Source: Anopheles merus
Taxonomy: Eukaryota > Arthropoda > Insecta > Diptera > Culicidae
DNA: 64,000 bases
Direction of reading: 5' to 3'
Assembly (NCBI RefSeq): GCF_017562075.2
Contig: NC_054083.1
Coordinates: forward strand, 43,745,269-43,809,268
The notes beneath the pieces are model-generated. The model did not search any database. It was given only the letters and a program-made list of their open reading frames with translations, and was not told the origin of the DNA. The position numbers and the translations under genes are program-made. Of this stretch, positions 10,866 to 24,197 are shown one piece after another (position 1 is the first letter of the stretch; every line of letters starts with the position of its first letter).

Positions 10866-13800
10866 TTAGACGCTTGCTTTCGGTTTCAGCAGCTGCAAGG
10901 TGGACAGGATGCTCGTCGACAGCCGCTCGAGATGGCCCATAGTCACGTGCCGGTAGCAGAGACCGCCGATAGCGGCAACCGACGCAATCGACGCACCGTA
11001 CAGTACGCGTGTGAGAATCTGAGCAGGACAAAACGAGAGAGAGGAGAAAATGTGGGTTATCAGTATGAGGGAGAGGAGGTTATGTTTTTATGGTCTGTTT
11101 GCATTTAATTAGCTATCGCTATCGACGAAGCATTGCAAGCGATAAAGGAAGAGGGCCAGAGAGCCCCCCCCCCCCCGTTTAACCTTATTCGATCGCTCTG
11201 GAATGATCGTGAATGGGTAGAGTTGTAAGGAAATAGGGATCGCAACGCACGCACCTTATCCTGCCAGGCCCGGTTGGCGATGCACTTGCTGTAGCGCATG
11301 TGCGAGAACGAGACGGAGTTGTACAGCGGGACCCACGTGTTCGGCATCATCCAGAACAGCAGCTCGTCCAGCTTCTTGCGCAGCAGGTACGACCGTTTGG
11401 TAACCAAGTCGCGCATCTGTCAATCGAAGCAACACAGAAAAAAAGGGCAGTTAATAAACGGTCCCCCTTCCGCCACCATCTTCTTCCACCACCGCGCCTA
11501 CCTCGATGTAGTTGTACATTGCCAGATCACAGATGGCGTGGGCATCCTCCCAGCGCTTCTCGCTAAACTCGGGCAGTATGCGCGTCAGATCCGTCCCGTA
11601 CTGGTTGAACAGCTCCGTCAGCACGCTGCAATCCTCGAAGCCCGCGTTCATGCCCTGCCCATAGAACGGGACCATCGCGTGCGCCGCATCGCCAATGATC
11701 AGTGCCTTCGCGCCGATGTGGTACGGCCGGCACTTGATCATCACCAGCGGTTGGGCCTTCGTTTTGAAGAAATCCTTCACCAGCCGCTCGCGCCCGATCA
11801 GCTCGATCGCGTCCGGGAAGTGCTGGCGGAAGAAGTCGAGCAGCAGGCCCTGGTCGGTAATACTGTGGAACTGCGTGAACGGCATGAACAGCGTCACCGT
11901 CCAGGTGCGGTCCTGGTTCGGCAGCGCGATCATCATGAACTGGCCGCGCGGCCAGATGTGCAGATAGTTGTGGGGCATCGCGAACTCCCCGCCGGCGGTC
12001 GGCGGTATGCAGAGCTCCAGGTAGCCGTGCTCGATGTACGTCTGGCTGAAGTCGTACCGCGGCCGCTTGACGATTTCCTTCCGCACGGCACTGTACGCCC
12101 CGTCGCAGCCGACGATCAGGTCCGCCCGGGCGCTCTTGACATCTTTCGTGACGGGGCTGCAGGGACGGGAGAGGAGTGGGTTTTAGCATTGTTGGAAGAG
12201 CAGGGGGAGGTGCCCGTGGCTGGGCACGTTGTCCGGTAATCCGCGCACTTGAAACATTCCCACCGCTTAACCGGCTTGAGACCGATGAGTCAAACGAACG
12301 GGGAAAACTCCCAGATTTAATGCCCACTTGAAGATAACGACTGGCATCTTCCTCCTGGTTTGTAGAATGTGAGGCCTCTCTAGACAGAGGGATTTGGGAC
12401 CGTGTTTTTCGATGGTGCTCAGACACAATCTTCCAAACACACAGACACAGAGAGATAAGGGAACGAGCGCGCGCAAGCGAGTTTTTGCAATGAATGAAAC
12501 AGACATAAAGGCGGGCATCGCGGGAGGGAAGAGACCGGGAGATTAGATTGCATTCATAAAACCATAAACTATCGAGAACTGTCCATAGGATCTGAGGGCA
12601 TTGTTGTTGTGCTGTTGATATCGTTCTCTGTCTGTCTCTCCATATCAGAGATGTCGCGAAAACTTTGCCAAAAAAGAAACAAGATTCAGCGAAACGTCTC
12701 TTCCGTGCTCTTCCGTGCCAAAAAAAAAACATCGAGACAACCACTGCCGCGTGTCTGGAACGATCTGGAACGTTGGCTATACTTACTCAACCATCGACAG
12801 GTTGCCCTCGTCCAGGTTGGCGCTGACCAGCTTGTGGTTGAAGTGCAGGTGGATGTTCGGGTATTTCTCGGCCGCTGCAAGAAAACATACACACGGGAGA
12901 AGCCTTAGAAAACAGCCCTGTTGGTGTAACTCAATACCCTCTACAGCCCAGCCGCTACTACCCACCGTTGAGCAGCACCTCGTTCAGATGCTTTCGGCCG
13001 ACCGAGTAGATGCACTGGTTGGTGTTTGCATCGTACGGGACGATTTTGCACTTGCCGTTGACGTCGTGCAGCATACGGCCGGACATCGGTATGCCGTGGT
13101 TGAGCAGGGCATCCTCCAACCCCACCTCGGCCAGCGCCCGGCGGCCACGCGCGGAAAGGGCTAGGTTAATGCTGCGCCCAATCACCAGCTCGGCCGTGCG
13201 GATGTCTGCAGAAGGAAGGGAAGGAAGGTAACGAATACGGAAACATATCAATTACGCGCGCTGTTCGTTGGATAAGGCCGGGAAATAGACGGGACACGTA
13301 CCTTCACGGTATTCGTACAGATTCACTTCGTGGCCCTTCTTGCCCAGGTGAAGCGCCAACAGTGAGCCAACCTATGGAAAGAGGAGGGTGAAAGAATACA
13401 AATGAAAATTCGGTCCAGGATTTGTGGAAATCCATCACAGTGAGCCGTGCGTGTTTGTTTGACAGCTGCGTTCGTTCGTAAGCATTTTAATCGTAGCAAG
13501 CTGCTTATTTATTTTGGCCAACCCTTTTTGAGTCGCGTTGAAATGCTCCTTTTGGTCATAAAGACCACTAACCGGAGAAGGGAGACCATACAACGCTCAC
13601 GCTTCTAAGTATTAACCGCGGTCAGGGCAAAAAAACAAACAGAGAACAGGAATAACATTATGTTGCGAAATAGATGAGATTGCTTCCAGAACAATCAACA
13701 ACTGCCGAAAAAATAATCAGTATTATTGATAAGACAGGAAGATAGATGGTAAAAAATGCATAAGGAAGTCATTAAAATGTCTGATTTACGATCGAGCTTT

Positions 13801-14078
13801 AACGAGGGGTAAGAACAACATAATTGACTACGGTGGTACAAGTACATTCTAACAACTTTCTCTTCACTCGAGGCGAAAGTACAAGTGGCTACACACGCAG
13901 GATTAATATACACACGCGCGCGCCCAACAAATCACCCTTGCCTGCTTGATCACTCTTTTGGCTAGAACTTTGGAGCACAACTTACCAAACCACCGCCAAC
14001 GATGGCCACATCCAGCGGCTGATGCTGCATGCCGTTCGTGTTGGTGCGCTTGTACTTGCTGTCGCTTGCCGTTGCCAT
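10866..14078 (-). CDS. kmo: Kynurenine 3-monooxygenase
   Basis: Seven exons on the minus strand, 14078-13986, 13371-13302, 13205-12966, 12874-12787, 12156-11502, 11416-11255 and 11018-10866, give 486 residues, typical for the family. The FAD- and NADPH-dependent enzyme hydroxylates kynurenine to 3-hydroxykynurenine at the outer mitochondrial membrane. In insects the product feeds ommochrome eye pigment; the fly orthologue is cinnabar and loss gives pale eyes. Visible features: the FAD dinucleotide fold VAIVGGGLVGSLLALHLG (about 25-42, split by intron 1), GRSINLALSARGRRAL after it, the DG motif GCDGAYSAVR, and the GD motif IIGDAAHAMVPFYGQGMNAG near residue 320. A C-terminal hydrophobic anchor covers about 437-457. 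The start ATG precedes a short polar leader. No frame defect is seen. Confidence 0.96.
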
Positions 14079-16962
14079 TGTTGTGTGCAATTTGTTGTTA
14101 CTTTTTATCCTTAACTATTAGAGCCTTAACACAAACCAAAACGCGCACACTTCACACACAAAAGGCACGACACGACCGACACGGAGAAATAATAAATAGG
14201 AACGTAAGCGGCTACACTAAAACACGTGTACGCGTGAGATCCAGCGTCTGTTTCCGCAGAGAACCGGCACGGCAAAATGTTCGAACGGAATTGAGCCCAG
14301 CGTAGGGTCTACGGCCACAGAAAAAGCCTTCGGACGAGACAAGAATCGGTACGTGCTGCGTGTCTGTGTGTGGCTGTGTCTCGTTCGTCCTGCCGTTCCA
14401 TCGCTATCTCTCTCTCTATCTCTCTCACTCCCTTGCGCGCGCGCGCGCGCACACACTCTCTGTTGTTTCGCCTCAGTAGGCCACAAAAAGCTTTCGCGCG
14501 GAGGCAACGTTATCACATTTCTTCAAATAGTTTTTGTCTCGCTTTTATTTCTAATAGACAATCTATTTGTGTATTTGTGCGTGGTAATACGACGCCAAAG
14601 CCAACGGCTCCCTTCCCACTTAAAAAGGTTTCTAATGATGGTATGCTGATCTTATTATCCCTCAAACAAAAAAAAAAAGGGAAAGACTAATACTAACTCC
14701 GTTTCCGAATGCTTTGGAGAGGAAGCGGCTCTTTGTCATTTTTTCGATGCGAAACATAAATGATAATGTTAAGATTAAGTTTTTTGTTTTGTTTATACGT
14801 GTGCTACAATTATTTTTGGAAGTTAATTAAACCCAAGTTGGTCTAGTAAGGCACGCGGTTCCCGTTGATTCGTATCAATGCAATGTGGAGTGTTTTTACT
14901 TTTGGCTCGTGGTAGCGAATGTTCTCGTTTTGCATATGATGTATTTTTTAAAGAATTCAAGTTGATTTCATTTGATTAGTATTTTTTTCGGTTTATCAGA
15001 CAACAAGAGAACGAATCAGTAATTTGAATATGTCCCATTGAAAATAACGTCCTTTTAAATAAAAAAAGGCTACTTAAACTAGCAAACAAAAGCGAGAAAC
15101 TTCCATCAGAGAGTTCGGCTTATGGTTGACAGCGCGCGCAGCTGTAAATAAACCTCTCACAATTAAATCTTAGCCAAGATTACCGTGAAGAACGCGGGCT
15201 TTGCTAAATACGACCATGCAGTAAAGCTGTGACGCGCGCGCGCGCTCAAGCGCAATGTGCTACCGCCGACTGCATGTTGTTTGCCTGTCGCAAGCATGCG
15301 GACATGGATACAACGGTAGGCTATTGTGTGTAGTTCGCGTAAAGGTGGTCCCAAATGTTTAATGTTCGTTGCATCAAATCTTCTGTTTGTTTGGTTGTAA
15401 TTAAACGGACGAACCCGTGGGGTAGATTCTGAGAATAGCTGTAATGCTACTACGGGATGATATCGTCGTGATGATAATGGAGCCACGGAGACTGCAACTT
15501 CCGTACATTCCAGACTGGCGTACACTAGACGTGATGCAGACACGAAACTACAACCGTGGATCGTTGCTACCGCTTATCATCAATGCTTTGCTTACTCATC
15601 AAACTACACTACTGTACCGACTATACGAACGACATCGGAATACGTTGGGGCGTTTGAAAATGCTGCCTTCCGTTATCAGCTTAAGTATGCTGCCGCCGTT
15701 TGCAACATTGGTAATAGATTTCGGTTCGCTCACTGCTTCCGAGATTTACTGATCTACCGATGGGTTTGTGTATGACGTGCTGTTGATCCCGATGCGATTG
15801 ATCTTATCACGGGCACACGCAGCGCCTTATGTGACATCGATCAGGTTTTGGGGTTTGTTTGCTTTTAGACAATCCGATAAAGTAGTGTTAAATTTTACAA
15901 GAAAATGAAATCTATATGTAATAAATAATCAGAACCGGGAAGACATTAAGACAAAATCAAGTAACTTATTCAAATTGCTCAAATTTGAAGGAAAAATGAG
16001 TTATGCAAAAAATGAAGAGAACCTATGAAGAGATTGGGAGCTGTTTAAAATTGATTATCAGGAGGAACTACACCCGAAAGAAGGGTTCCTATCGAACTTT
16101 CTAGGCAAAAGAAGGATGAAGTATATACAAAAATGCTTATATGGTTTACTATATGGTCCAATTTCAGCCTGATAAAAGACACCACAATTGTCGAATAGAT
16201 CCGCTGGATCGATCCAAAAACATATCCATTCAAGAGTTAATCGCGTAAAATATTGTAATTTGCTACAGATTACTTCAAACCGTTCAATTAAACATTGTCT
16301 TTAGTTTTCTGTAATTTGATTAGATTGAATTTTAATGCGAAAATCAATAAAATATGAGATTCCCACAATTCATGCAAGTTACCGATCATTCATTCTCGAT
16401 CGAAAAGTCTTATCGAACAGTTGGCAATAAACCCTATCCACGTCCACGAAAGCGAGAGCTTTTGGTAAGGAGAAATGCTTAAAACTCTATATGGGGATCT
16501 ATATCCATCGTTCCCTTTTCTATCAAAAAGCTTTCTACATCTTAAATATTGTTCAATCAGATCCTAGCTCATTAAACTGTTCACCTAAAACCGGTAAAAC
16601 CAGCGGTTAAGTTTGAATACCTTAAGAAACACCCACAGTACCGACATCAATCAATTATCCTAACAACCCAACGCACCTTACTCAACCTTTGTTTACCAAT
16701 GAACGGAACAAACAACAACATGCAGCGGAAATGCAAGTTCTTTCTTCGATCTCGCCCGCAACCAACAATCAACACCGTGTTTTTTGTAGAGAAACTGACC
16801 CCAACCAGACGCCAGCTGCTGTGTATTCTTAAATTCTCAACATCCCACGTTTGAAGTTGAACATCGTCAGACCATTGTTAGGCATACGATCCTTCTTTTC
16901 ACTTTCCGGTCTGTCGGTCTCCCTTCCTCGCGGTTTAACTCCTTTCGCTCCTCTTGCTGCGC
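14079..16962. other. Intergenic region between KMO and RpS13
   Basis: No gene recognised. The first 300 bases are presumably the KMO promoter and 5' UTR. Further on are a TC-rich tract, an alternating GC/AC run at 14435-14455, a second short CG run near 15235, and an AT-rich block at 15.9-16.7 kb with no coding character. Confidence 0.5.
14435..14455. repeat. (GC)8(AC)n alternating purine-pyrimidine run
   Basis: Alternating GC followed by AC dinucleotides, the classic sequence type for Z-DNA formation. It lies about 360 bases upstream of the KMO start codon, next to a CT-rich tract. Confidence 0.75.
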
Positions 16963-17564
16963 TTAGGCAACCAGAGCCGAGGCAGTGCTCGATTCGTACT
17001 TCCAGTTCGGCGGCAGGACTGCCTTGATCTTGTAGTACCGGGCCAGACGGTGGATGCGGGACTCGATCAGAATCAGACGGAACTTGCTGTCGATGTCCTT
17101 GCGGTTACGCTCCAAGTGCTTGCGGATCGACACGGCCTTCTTGATCAGGAAGTACAGATCCTCCGGAATGTCGGGCTTCAGGCCAACGGCTTTCATGATA
17201 CGCAGCACCTACAACAAGCAAACAACAAAGGGCACCCGGCAGTCGGGGCATTAGTCTCCACTTTCCACAACTCGGTGGCCGTTCGGTTCTACCGCACGGG
17301 CCACCGAAGCCCCTCCACTCCCCACTAGCAGGAGGAGCCGGAAACCGAACTAACCTTGTTGCCATTGACGAAGCGCACTTGGGCGACACCGTGCGAGTCC
17401 CGGAGGATGATGCCGATCTGCGACGGAGTCATGCCCTTCTTGCCGAGCTTCTTGATCTGCTCCTTCACATCCTCGGCGCTCAACTTGAGCCACGACGGCA
17501 CGGAACGACGGTACGGTAGCGCGGATTTGGAAATACCCTTACCAGGAGCGTGCATACGACCCAT
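16963..17564 (-). CDS. RpS13: 40S ribosomal protein S13
   Basis: Two coding exons on the minus strand, 17564-17355 and 17208-16963, join in phase 0 to exactly 151 residues, the invariant length of eukaryotic S13 (uS15 family). The protein begins MGRMHAPGKGISKSALPYRR and ends KYESSTASALVA, with the conserved core HGVAQVRFVNGNK / VLRIMKAVGLKPDIPEDLY across the intron. It binds 18S rRNA in the small subunit. The 146-nt intron carries no C/D or H/ACA box that I can see. A pyrimidine-rich TCT initiator lies about 70 nt upstream of the ATG. The gene is divergent from the FAM234-family gene. Confidence 0.98.
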
Positions 17565-17621
17565 TTTTCGATATTTTTATTCGTGCTTTCGCACCGCGTG
17601 TTTAGTTCACCGAGAGTTTGA

Positions 17622-17633
17622 CAAAAAGAAAGA
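17622..17633 (-). promoter_or_regulatory. TCT (polypyrimidine) initiator of RpS13
   Basis: On the minus strand the sequence TCTTTCTTTTTG matches the TCT initiator of insect ribosomal protein genes, where transcription starts at a C inside a pyrimidine stretch and gives a 5' TOP mRNA. A start at 17632 would leave an unspliced 5' leader of about 68 nt. Confidence 0.55.
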
Positions 17634-18816
17634 TGGAGGAAGACGTCAACTCATGACACGGCACGGTTCCCCCTTGCACTGTGAGCGAGTGGCGTAGGAC
17701 ATGGCGCGTGAAAGCAGTCTGAACATCCGTGCGGAAAAATGATTCTTGCGGACTTTTTATTCGAGAAAACTAATTTGTAAACGCTTTAAAATTATATAAT
17801 AAATCGCATAAACCTATTTTAGACGTATTTTAGTGATAAAAATGCTGCAATTATTTACGGGAATTGGTTGACCGCCGAGAATTGACCGAAGTACGTTACT
17901 TACTAATCTAAACGCATTGAGCGTCAAAAAAATGTCAACCGGCTTCGGAATGTTCACCAGAATTTTCATGTTTTATTGTATTTATGCTCTAATACAAAGA
18001 AAGTTAATAAAAATGATGTGAAATAATATTATATTACCTAATATAAGCAGTTAATAGATAAAAATACAAAAAGTATGCAAGGTCTGTTCGCGCGCTAATC
18101 ATCTACTTTGCATACCCACGGATAGAGGGCGCTCGACAAAAAGGCCTTTCGCGTGTTCGTTATTTTCAAATGGGAACAATTAGCACATAAAATTTGAAAT
18201 TGCTTTGTACATGAAATGTGCTCTTTTTAATGAAAAAGTACATTTTTACATAAACAAACAGTTACATTGAACTCTGCATCATTTCTTGTAACGTCCGGTG
18301 ATGGTTCCATTTAGGAAGGAGAACAAGAAGAAGATATTTAAACTTTTGCTTGTACGCATGTGCGCAAAACATCCAGCAGGGGACGAAATTAGAAAAGAAT
18401 AGAAAAATTTAGCACAACACAACTTCCCAATCACATCGGCGCTGCAAACCTTCAGCGTAGTGAATAATAAACAAGAAAGCTTAAACTTAATTAGATTCGA
18501 TCGGATTAAAAACGATGCACTGGTTCGGGATGGCGTGCAGGGCGTTAGTTAGTAGCAAGCGCCCAACGGAGCAGCCGTCACGTTGTTGTAGCTGGTCCTA
18601 AATCTGTAGGCCACCCCGCAAAACATCACACGGGTTTTGCAGTTTGGAGTGCACAAGGCTCCACAAAACCCCCCGCAATACGCCACACGTCTTCAAGCGG
18701 TAATATTGAAGGGGATAAATACAACCGGAAATAGGGTGTTACTAATATGCTATCTCGATTACTTTTCTTCCAATTTACACACACACACACGCCTCGGCGC
18801 AGTGTCTTACCATAGC
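17634..18816. other. Divergent promoter region RpS13 / FAM234-family gene
   Basis: Non-coding. AT-rich from 17.76 to 18.30 kb. A possible splice acceptor (pyrimidine/CA-rich tract ending CGGCGCAG at 18800) just before the FAM234 start suggests a separate 5' untranslated exon upstream, whose position I cannot fix. Confidence 0.4.
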
Positions 18817-21061
18817 ATGCCCAATAGTGATTCGTCCGGTGGTATATACTCCCCTCTTCCACAGACGACACTGACCGATTCGGAGAGTGAAGAAGAGCTG
18901 CTGCGGCGCACCACGACGATCACGGTACGGCGGATCACGGCGGAACGCGGCGGAGGCGGAACCATTGGGGGCGGCGGCGGAGGCGGAGGCAGCAGTAGTG
19001 CAAGAGGCGGCATCCCGACCGCAATTATGATGAACGGCATGAAGGGACGACCGGTGGCGGAAGTTCGCGCCACCGTCGGCAGCGCAGGAGGGACGGAAAA
19101 TGGTGGAGCCGCCCTGTACAATGGCGGGTATCCGCCGAGCCCGAGCGATGTGGAGGATGCGAGCGGTGTGTTCCATGCGGACAATGTGGCCATCCTGCAC
19201 GAGGCCGGCTCGATCCCGGACCGGAAGATGTCCTTCCCGCGGAAGTGCTGCTTCGTGGCGTCGCTGGTCGTCTGCTTCCTGGCGGTGGTGGTGTTTCTGT
19301 GGATCATTCCCTGCTCGGATGAGCTGTCCTGTCCGGCAAGGTAAGACCCGTTCAAGTTGTCCCTGCTCGGGAGACCATATTCATGGACTGTTCCCCTTCC
19401 TTTCACGGTTTAGAGCGGAACGCGTGAAAACCCAAAACTGGATACGCAACTACGAAAAAATCGAACTGAAAGGGGTCATCAACGTGGTGGAAGGCGTGCA
19501 CGGCAAGAGCAAAAATCTCGTCTTCATGTACCGGGGGGATAAGCTGTTCCCGGAGTTTGACGAGTCGTACCGGCGGCGGAACGGCATCATCTCGCTGATC
19601 GGCAGTTCCGGCAAGGTCGCGTGGTACGACCAGATGATAAACGAGCCGAAAAGCATCGACTGCACGCTGCTCGATGCGGACCGGAGCGGAGCGCCCGACT
19701 GTCTGGTGCTGGACGAGTACGGCCAGCTGGAGTGTATCGATCCCCTGTCCGGCGAGTGGCTGTGGCATGCGGAGGGCTACAACAAGCGCAGCAACAGCGG
19801 TGGCAGCAAGCAAAACGATATGCTCGACTTTCCGCTCCTGATTCCGGACGTCGACGGGGACAAGGTGTACGATCTGCTGTTTGTGACGAGCTCGAGCGAA
19901 ACCAAGCACAACCGGCTGGTGATGATATCGGGCCGGAAGGGCGTCACGATCGGGGATTCGTACGCCGTCAAGGAGTGCCTGTACGTGCACAAGCTGATGC
20001 TGGACGAGGAGCTGAACGTGAAGTTTAACTGCGTGAAGGAAAAGTCCGAGCAGCAGAAGGCAAAATCGCTGCCCGAGCTGTACAAGCTGATCCACCGGAA
20101 GGCGCTCGATATGCGCGTGGTGCGCCGGATGCCGACCGATCTGCCCCAGCACAAGTTCTTCGGCCAGCGGCGCAACACCGAGAAGCAGCGCACGATCACG
20201 AACGTCGGTGGGAAGCAGCTGGTGGTGGAGAATCGGGGCAAATGTCCTGAAAACTGTTCAACCTCGGTCCTACTGACGGAGGAGTCGACCGGGGAGTTGC
20301 TGTGGAATGTGTCCGGTCGGCAGCTGTACGGTATGCAACCGGTGCGGCTGAGTTTCTCCAACTTTGGGTCGGACAACCGGTCCACCATGTACGGGTTTGT
20401 GATCAAGTTTTGGGAGTGGAGTCAGCGCGATCCGGACAATCGTAGCTCGCGGTTCAAGCGCGCACTGATCCGATGGAACGATGATGACGCAAGCAAGCAG
20501 CGCTTCATCCACCAGCAGCCGTGGATTGGACCTCCGGGACTGGATGCCATCTCGAAGACGTCCTCTTCTGCGAGGGGCCAAAACCAAACGTCATCGTCAT
20601 CGGCATCGTCCTCGTCATCGGGTCGTCCGGCCGGTGTGTTTCGAACGCGCATGCGCTTCCTGAAGGAAACGATCAAGCTGATCGTATTCAACACGACCTA
20701 CATCAAGATCGAAAACACCAGCCAAAGCAACGTGATTCAGTTCTGTCGCGAAACGATCAGCGGCGATCCGGCGGCCGAAGTGCTTTGCCAGCCCGATCTG
20801 AACTATCAGGAAAATTCGCTCCTGATCGCGGACCTGGACGACGATGGGTCGCAGGAGCTCGTGTCGTACTACTCGACGTTCGTGAAGACGGCCACCAACG
20901 AGGCGGACGGGATGGGGGCGGGTGTCGGCGTTGGACCGGGCGCAACGATGAAGCTGAAAACGTACGTTCAGCTGCTGCGACTCGAGTCCGAGCTGCCGAA
21001 ACTGTACAGTCCGCCGGCGGCGGGCGAGGAGTCTGTATCGGAGGCAGGCAAGCATCGTTAA
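18817..21061 (+). CDS. FAM234-family (ITFG3-like) membrane protein
   Basis: Two exons, 18817-19340 and 19414-21061, joined in phase 2, encode 723 residues. The cytoplasmic N-terminus has an acidic patch TDSESEEELL and a glycine run near residues 46-60. One transmembrane segment, CCFVASLVVCFLAVVVFLWII (about 144-164), marks a type II membrane protein. The long extracellular part has FG-GAP-like, calcium-site-like repeats: DADRSGAPDCLVLDEYG, IPDVDGDKVYDLLFV and IADLDDDGSQELVSYYS. This spacing is typical of the beta-propeller of FAM234A/B. Function in this family is poorly known. A serine-rich low-complexity linker (SSSASSSSS) interrupts the ectodomain. The start ATG is the first one after a probable acceptor and sits in a serviceable context. 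Confidence 0.85.
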
Positions 21062-21949
21062 ACATTTGGCGATGACCCACCCGAGTGCGCCCGATGCCAA
21101 CAGAACTCTTGTGATTTTGTGATCTCATACCGACCTGCAGTAATTCCACTCTAGGTTCACTAGTCTTAGTGATGAATGTTGTTGATCTTTGTTTTTGAGC
21201 CTCCTTTTTGATCCAATGATGTCACTGTACTAGCTAGTTAATAGAAAATCGCAAATACTCGCACACTCATTCACAGCACACGCTTAACGATAATGATAGT
21301 CTATTGTCTGAAGGGACGGGATTTGAAGTGTAACATTCCGATAATGAGGTATGCAATTTGGAAGATTGTACCAAGCAGTGACCAACGAAAAGGGGAGAAG
21401 AATTTGGCGGGGATAGTGAATGTGGGAAGATTTTTCTCGCTGTTTCGTACTGCCTGGGGAAAACTCTATCATTTTCATCAACCCTTCATCATCATCATCA
21501 ACACGAGTATAGTTATTATTCCACCTCTGCACTGTTTGCACCGATCTTCATGTCCTTGTATGACCATCCTGCACCCGGCACAACTACCATTGCGCACGCT
21601 CGCATTTTGTGAAGGATGAAGCAATTCAAAATACATCATAGAATAGTAATTCGTTTCAGTGAAAAAAGATGTTGAAAAGAGACATGTTGAATGCAAATCC
21701 TGCATGGACCTAATGGTTGGGTAGAGATGTAAACAAAATATCTACTAGTAAGTTATGATACGTAAACGGAGTGGTTTGTGTCTAATGTCGCGAAAGAATC
21801 ATTCGGAGAGAAATCATTATATATTTGTTGGATCTCATCAACAAAATACTCGGAAGATGATGTGGAGATTCCTGTTTCAAGTATCCTCAGGAGTACCTGT
21901 GGTAGATCAGGATCACGACCATGTGTGTGCGTAATTGGGAATTCCAACT

Positions 21950-22530
21950 AAAGCAGATTTGAAGATCCTTGTTCCAGAGAGACGGGAGTAGGTTATCCTT
22001 AACTCTAAGGATGAATAACTCTTCCCGATTCCTCTTCAATACATCGTTGCAGATATTGGAATACGCTGATGGTATAGACATCTTTGGTTCTCTTGACCAA
22101 AGGAGTTATAGATGGCCGAAGACCTTGAACTCGTTTTTTGGAAGCGGTCTTTTGAAAAACTAAACCTGTTACCGATCGAAAAATCGTGGATTTTTCAACA
22201 TGCATTCAAGCATTAATTCCGCATAGTCACATACTTGGGGCATTGGACATCGTGAAAGACGGGAATATAACGTATTTGTAGAGTTCTAATACAGTATAGT
22301 ACATTTCTAATTGAAACATAATACAAAAAGGCCAAGTCTCCAGTAATATCTATTAGATCCTCCTCTTGGATAACAGAGATGTCTAATGGCCTGAAAGCGC
22401 TAAATAGGAATCTACCTGTAGCATGATAATAAGTCTGACTTATGGCGAGTACTTGGTATATTCAAGATTTTAACTCAAGGATCTTATTACGGGACATCAC
22501 TAGATCAGGCCAGATCCTGAGTAGTTCCGA
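21950..22530 (+). mobile_element. Degenerate non-LTR retrotransposon reverse transcriptase fragment
   Basis: The + strand carries scattered reverse transcriptase signatures in shifted frames. The clearest is FLFNTSLQILEYADGIDIFG at 22030-22089, matching the non-LTR palm motif where YADD is expected; the second catalytic Asp is now Gly. Further on come TYLG near 22230, an RCLMA-like stretch near 22376, and IISLTYGEYL near 22424, which resembles the thumb-region YG.E.W motif. Stops and frameshifts separate them, so this is an old inactive relic. I see no element ends, poly-A tail or target-site duplication. Confidence 0.5.
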
Positions 22531-24186
22531 AAATTCTTATCAAATACCGAAAATAACCTGTATGATTATATCACCCGATAAGCAAGTATGTCCCAAGTTT
22601 TAAAAAGCACCTTTTTCCTCTGGAACAGATCAGCGATCATTTCGCTAACGTTGTGCCTTTCCAAACATGATTCATTTCCATAAACTTTGAAACTTTGTAA
22701 AAAGTATTTTTTGAAAACAAAACTCTCCTCTCTAAATACTGCGTATTGCCCCCGTTTTCTTTTTCATTTGCGGTGCGAATCCACTCTTGACGCCAACCGA
22801 CGTCACTGAGACGGAGTGGCAACATAGCCGCGAGTTGTTTACGACAAAATGTATGTTTACTGACGCCTCTCTATTACCCTCCAGAGTATAGTATTCCCCC
22901 CCTCTTAGTACCCCTGATAGTTCTGATAGGAATGCTGGGGCTGTGATTGTTTTTGCCACTCACTACGAAGATGGCCGATGTGTCTTGTGCGTGGTTTTGT
23001 GCGTGTTTGTAGGAGAGGTTGTTCCACTTCTTCTTCTTCAATCGATCCTCACTTTAAAATGTTGCATGTTTTTCTCGGTGTCAACGATCGCGCGTAGCGA
23101 GGAGAGGAGCAGCATCACATCAATCGGATCTTGGCCATTTTTGTGTCCGATAAGGTCGAACCGATGGGCTAAGATTTAAAACTATGATACACAACGAACA
23201 CAACACGGTTCTGGTGTGTTTTGATGAACCGCCGGGGACGCTCTTCCACAGCTCCTATCGTAAACTCGTGAGCCGCGCGTGATTGAAAGGTGGCACAAAA
23301 ACTATCCTTCTTGTTCTGTTGTTAAACAGCTTCTTTTGGAAGTATTTGTCTTCATAGAAGTCAATCAGTGGCCTCCATTTCAGTGTCCTCCTGCTCCTTG
23401 CCATACCCCCTCCAGACGTTTCCAACGATCCATTATTTGGGATGTCTTTTTGATAAGCCACTAATAGGACTGCTGCTTAAACGTTGTTGTTTGCTGTTTC
23501 CAGCCGCAAAACCGTTTACAACATCTCCTCATCTCTCGGTTGTCCCTGGGGGAAGAAGGTGCCCAATGCACTCGCGCAAAGTTTAATGAGCCGTGAAGAT
23601 GGGCAGCATGCAATCTGAACTGTAATTCGTGTTCGCGAATTTGTAGCGCAAATATCATCCACACATCAGAACAAAAGGAAGAATACGCGGCCCAGTGAAA
23701 TGGCTGGGCGGCGCCGTTTTTTTCATCTCAACCCACCACCACCACCACTATCGGCTTTGGGCAGGCTGATAGTGTGGCAGAAGAAGCGGTGTGTGTGTGT
23801 ATATCAGTAAAAAGTCGCGAGACTTGTAACGTGTTTCTGTCCGTCCTGGCCAACTCCAAACTCTCCTACTGCCCCTTTATTCTGCCACTCGTAAGATCTC
23901 ACGTTCTCACCTCCTCAACAAGAGGTGAGGAGAGGATCAGCGGGTCGCATTGGCTGGGCTGAACTCTCCATGACGATTGCTTATCAGCCGGCTAAGAGAC
24001 TCTTGGTGCTCTTGCCGGGAAGCAACCATCCACACACAGCGACGTTTGGGATGCTCTCCGCTGACGTATGTGTTGCCGATCGAGACGACCATGTGCTTGG
24101 TGGTGGTGCCCCTCTCGCAGTCGTACGATCAGCTAAGACAGTTTACTGGTAACCATGCTGGGGCATTTGTGTGCTAACACCGACAA

Positions 24187-24197
24187 ACACACACACA

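Noticed and set aside
11298..12239. 313-residue open frame on the + strand opposite KMO
   Set aside because: Antisense shadow of the GC3-rich KMO exon; the KMO frame is clearly the coding one.
14847..14859. Thirteen bases identical to the 5' part of miR-124
   Set aside because: The match stops after base 13 and the flanks do not fold into a hairpin with a star strand. A 13-base match is plausible by chance over many miRNAs and both strands.
17209..17354. Possible snoRNA in the RpS13 intron, as in vertebrate RPS13
   Set aside because: No C box with matching D box and no H/ACA pattern could be found in the 146-nt intron.
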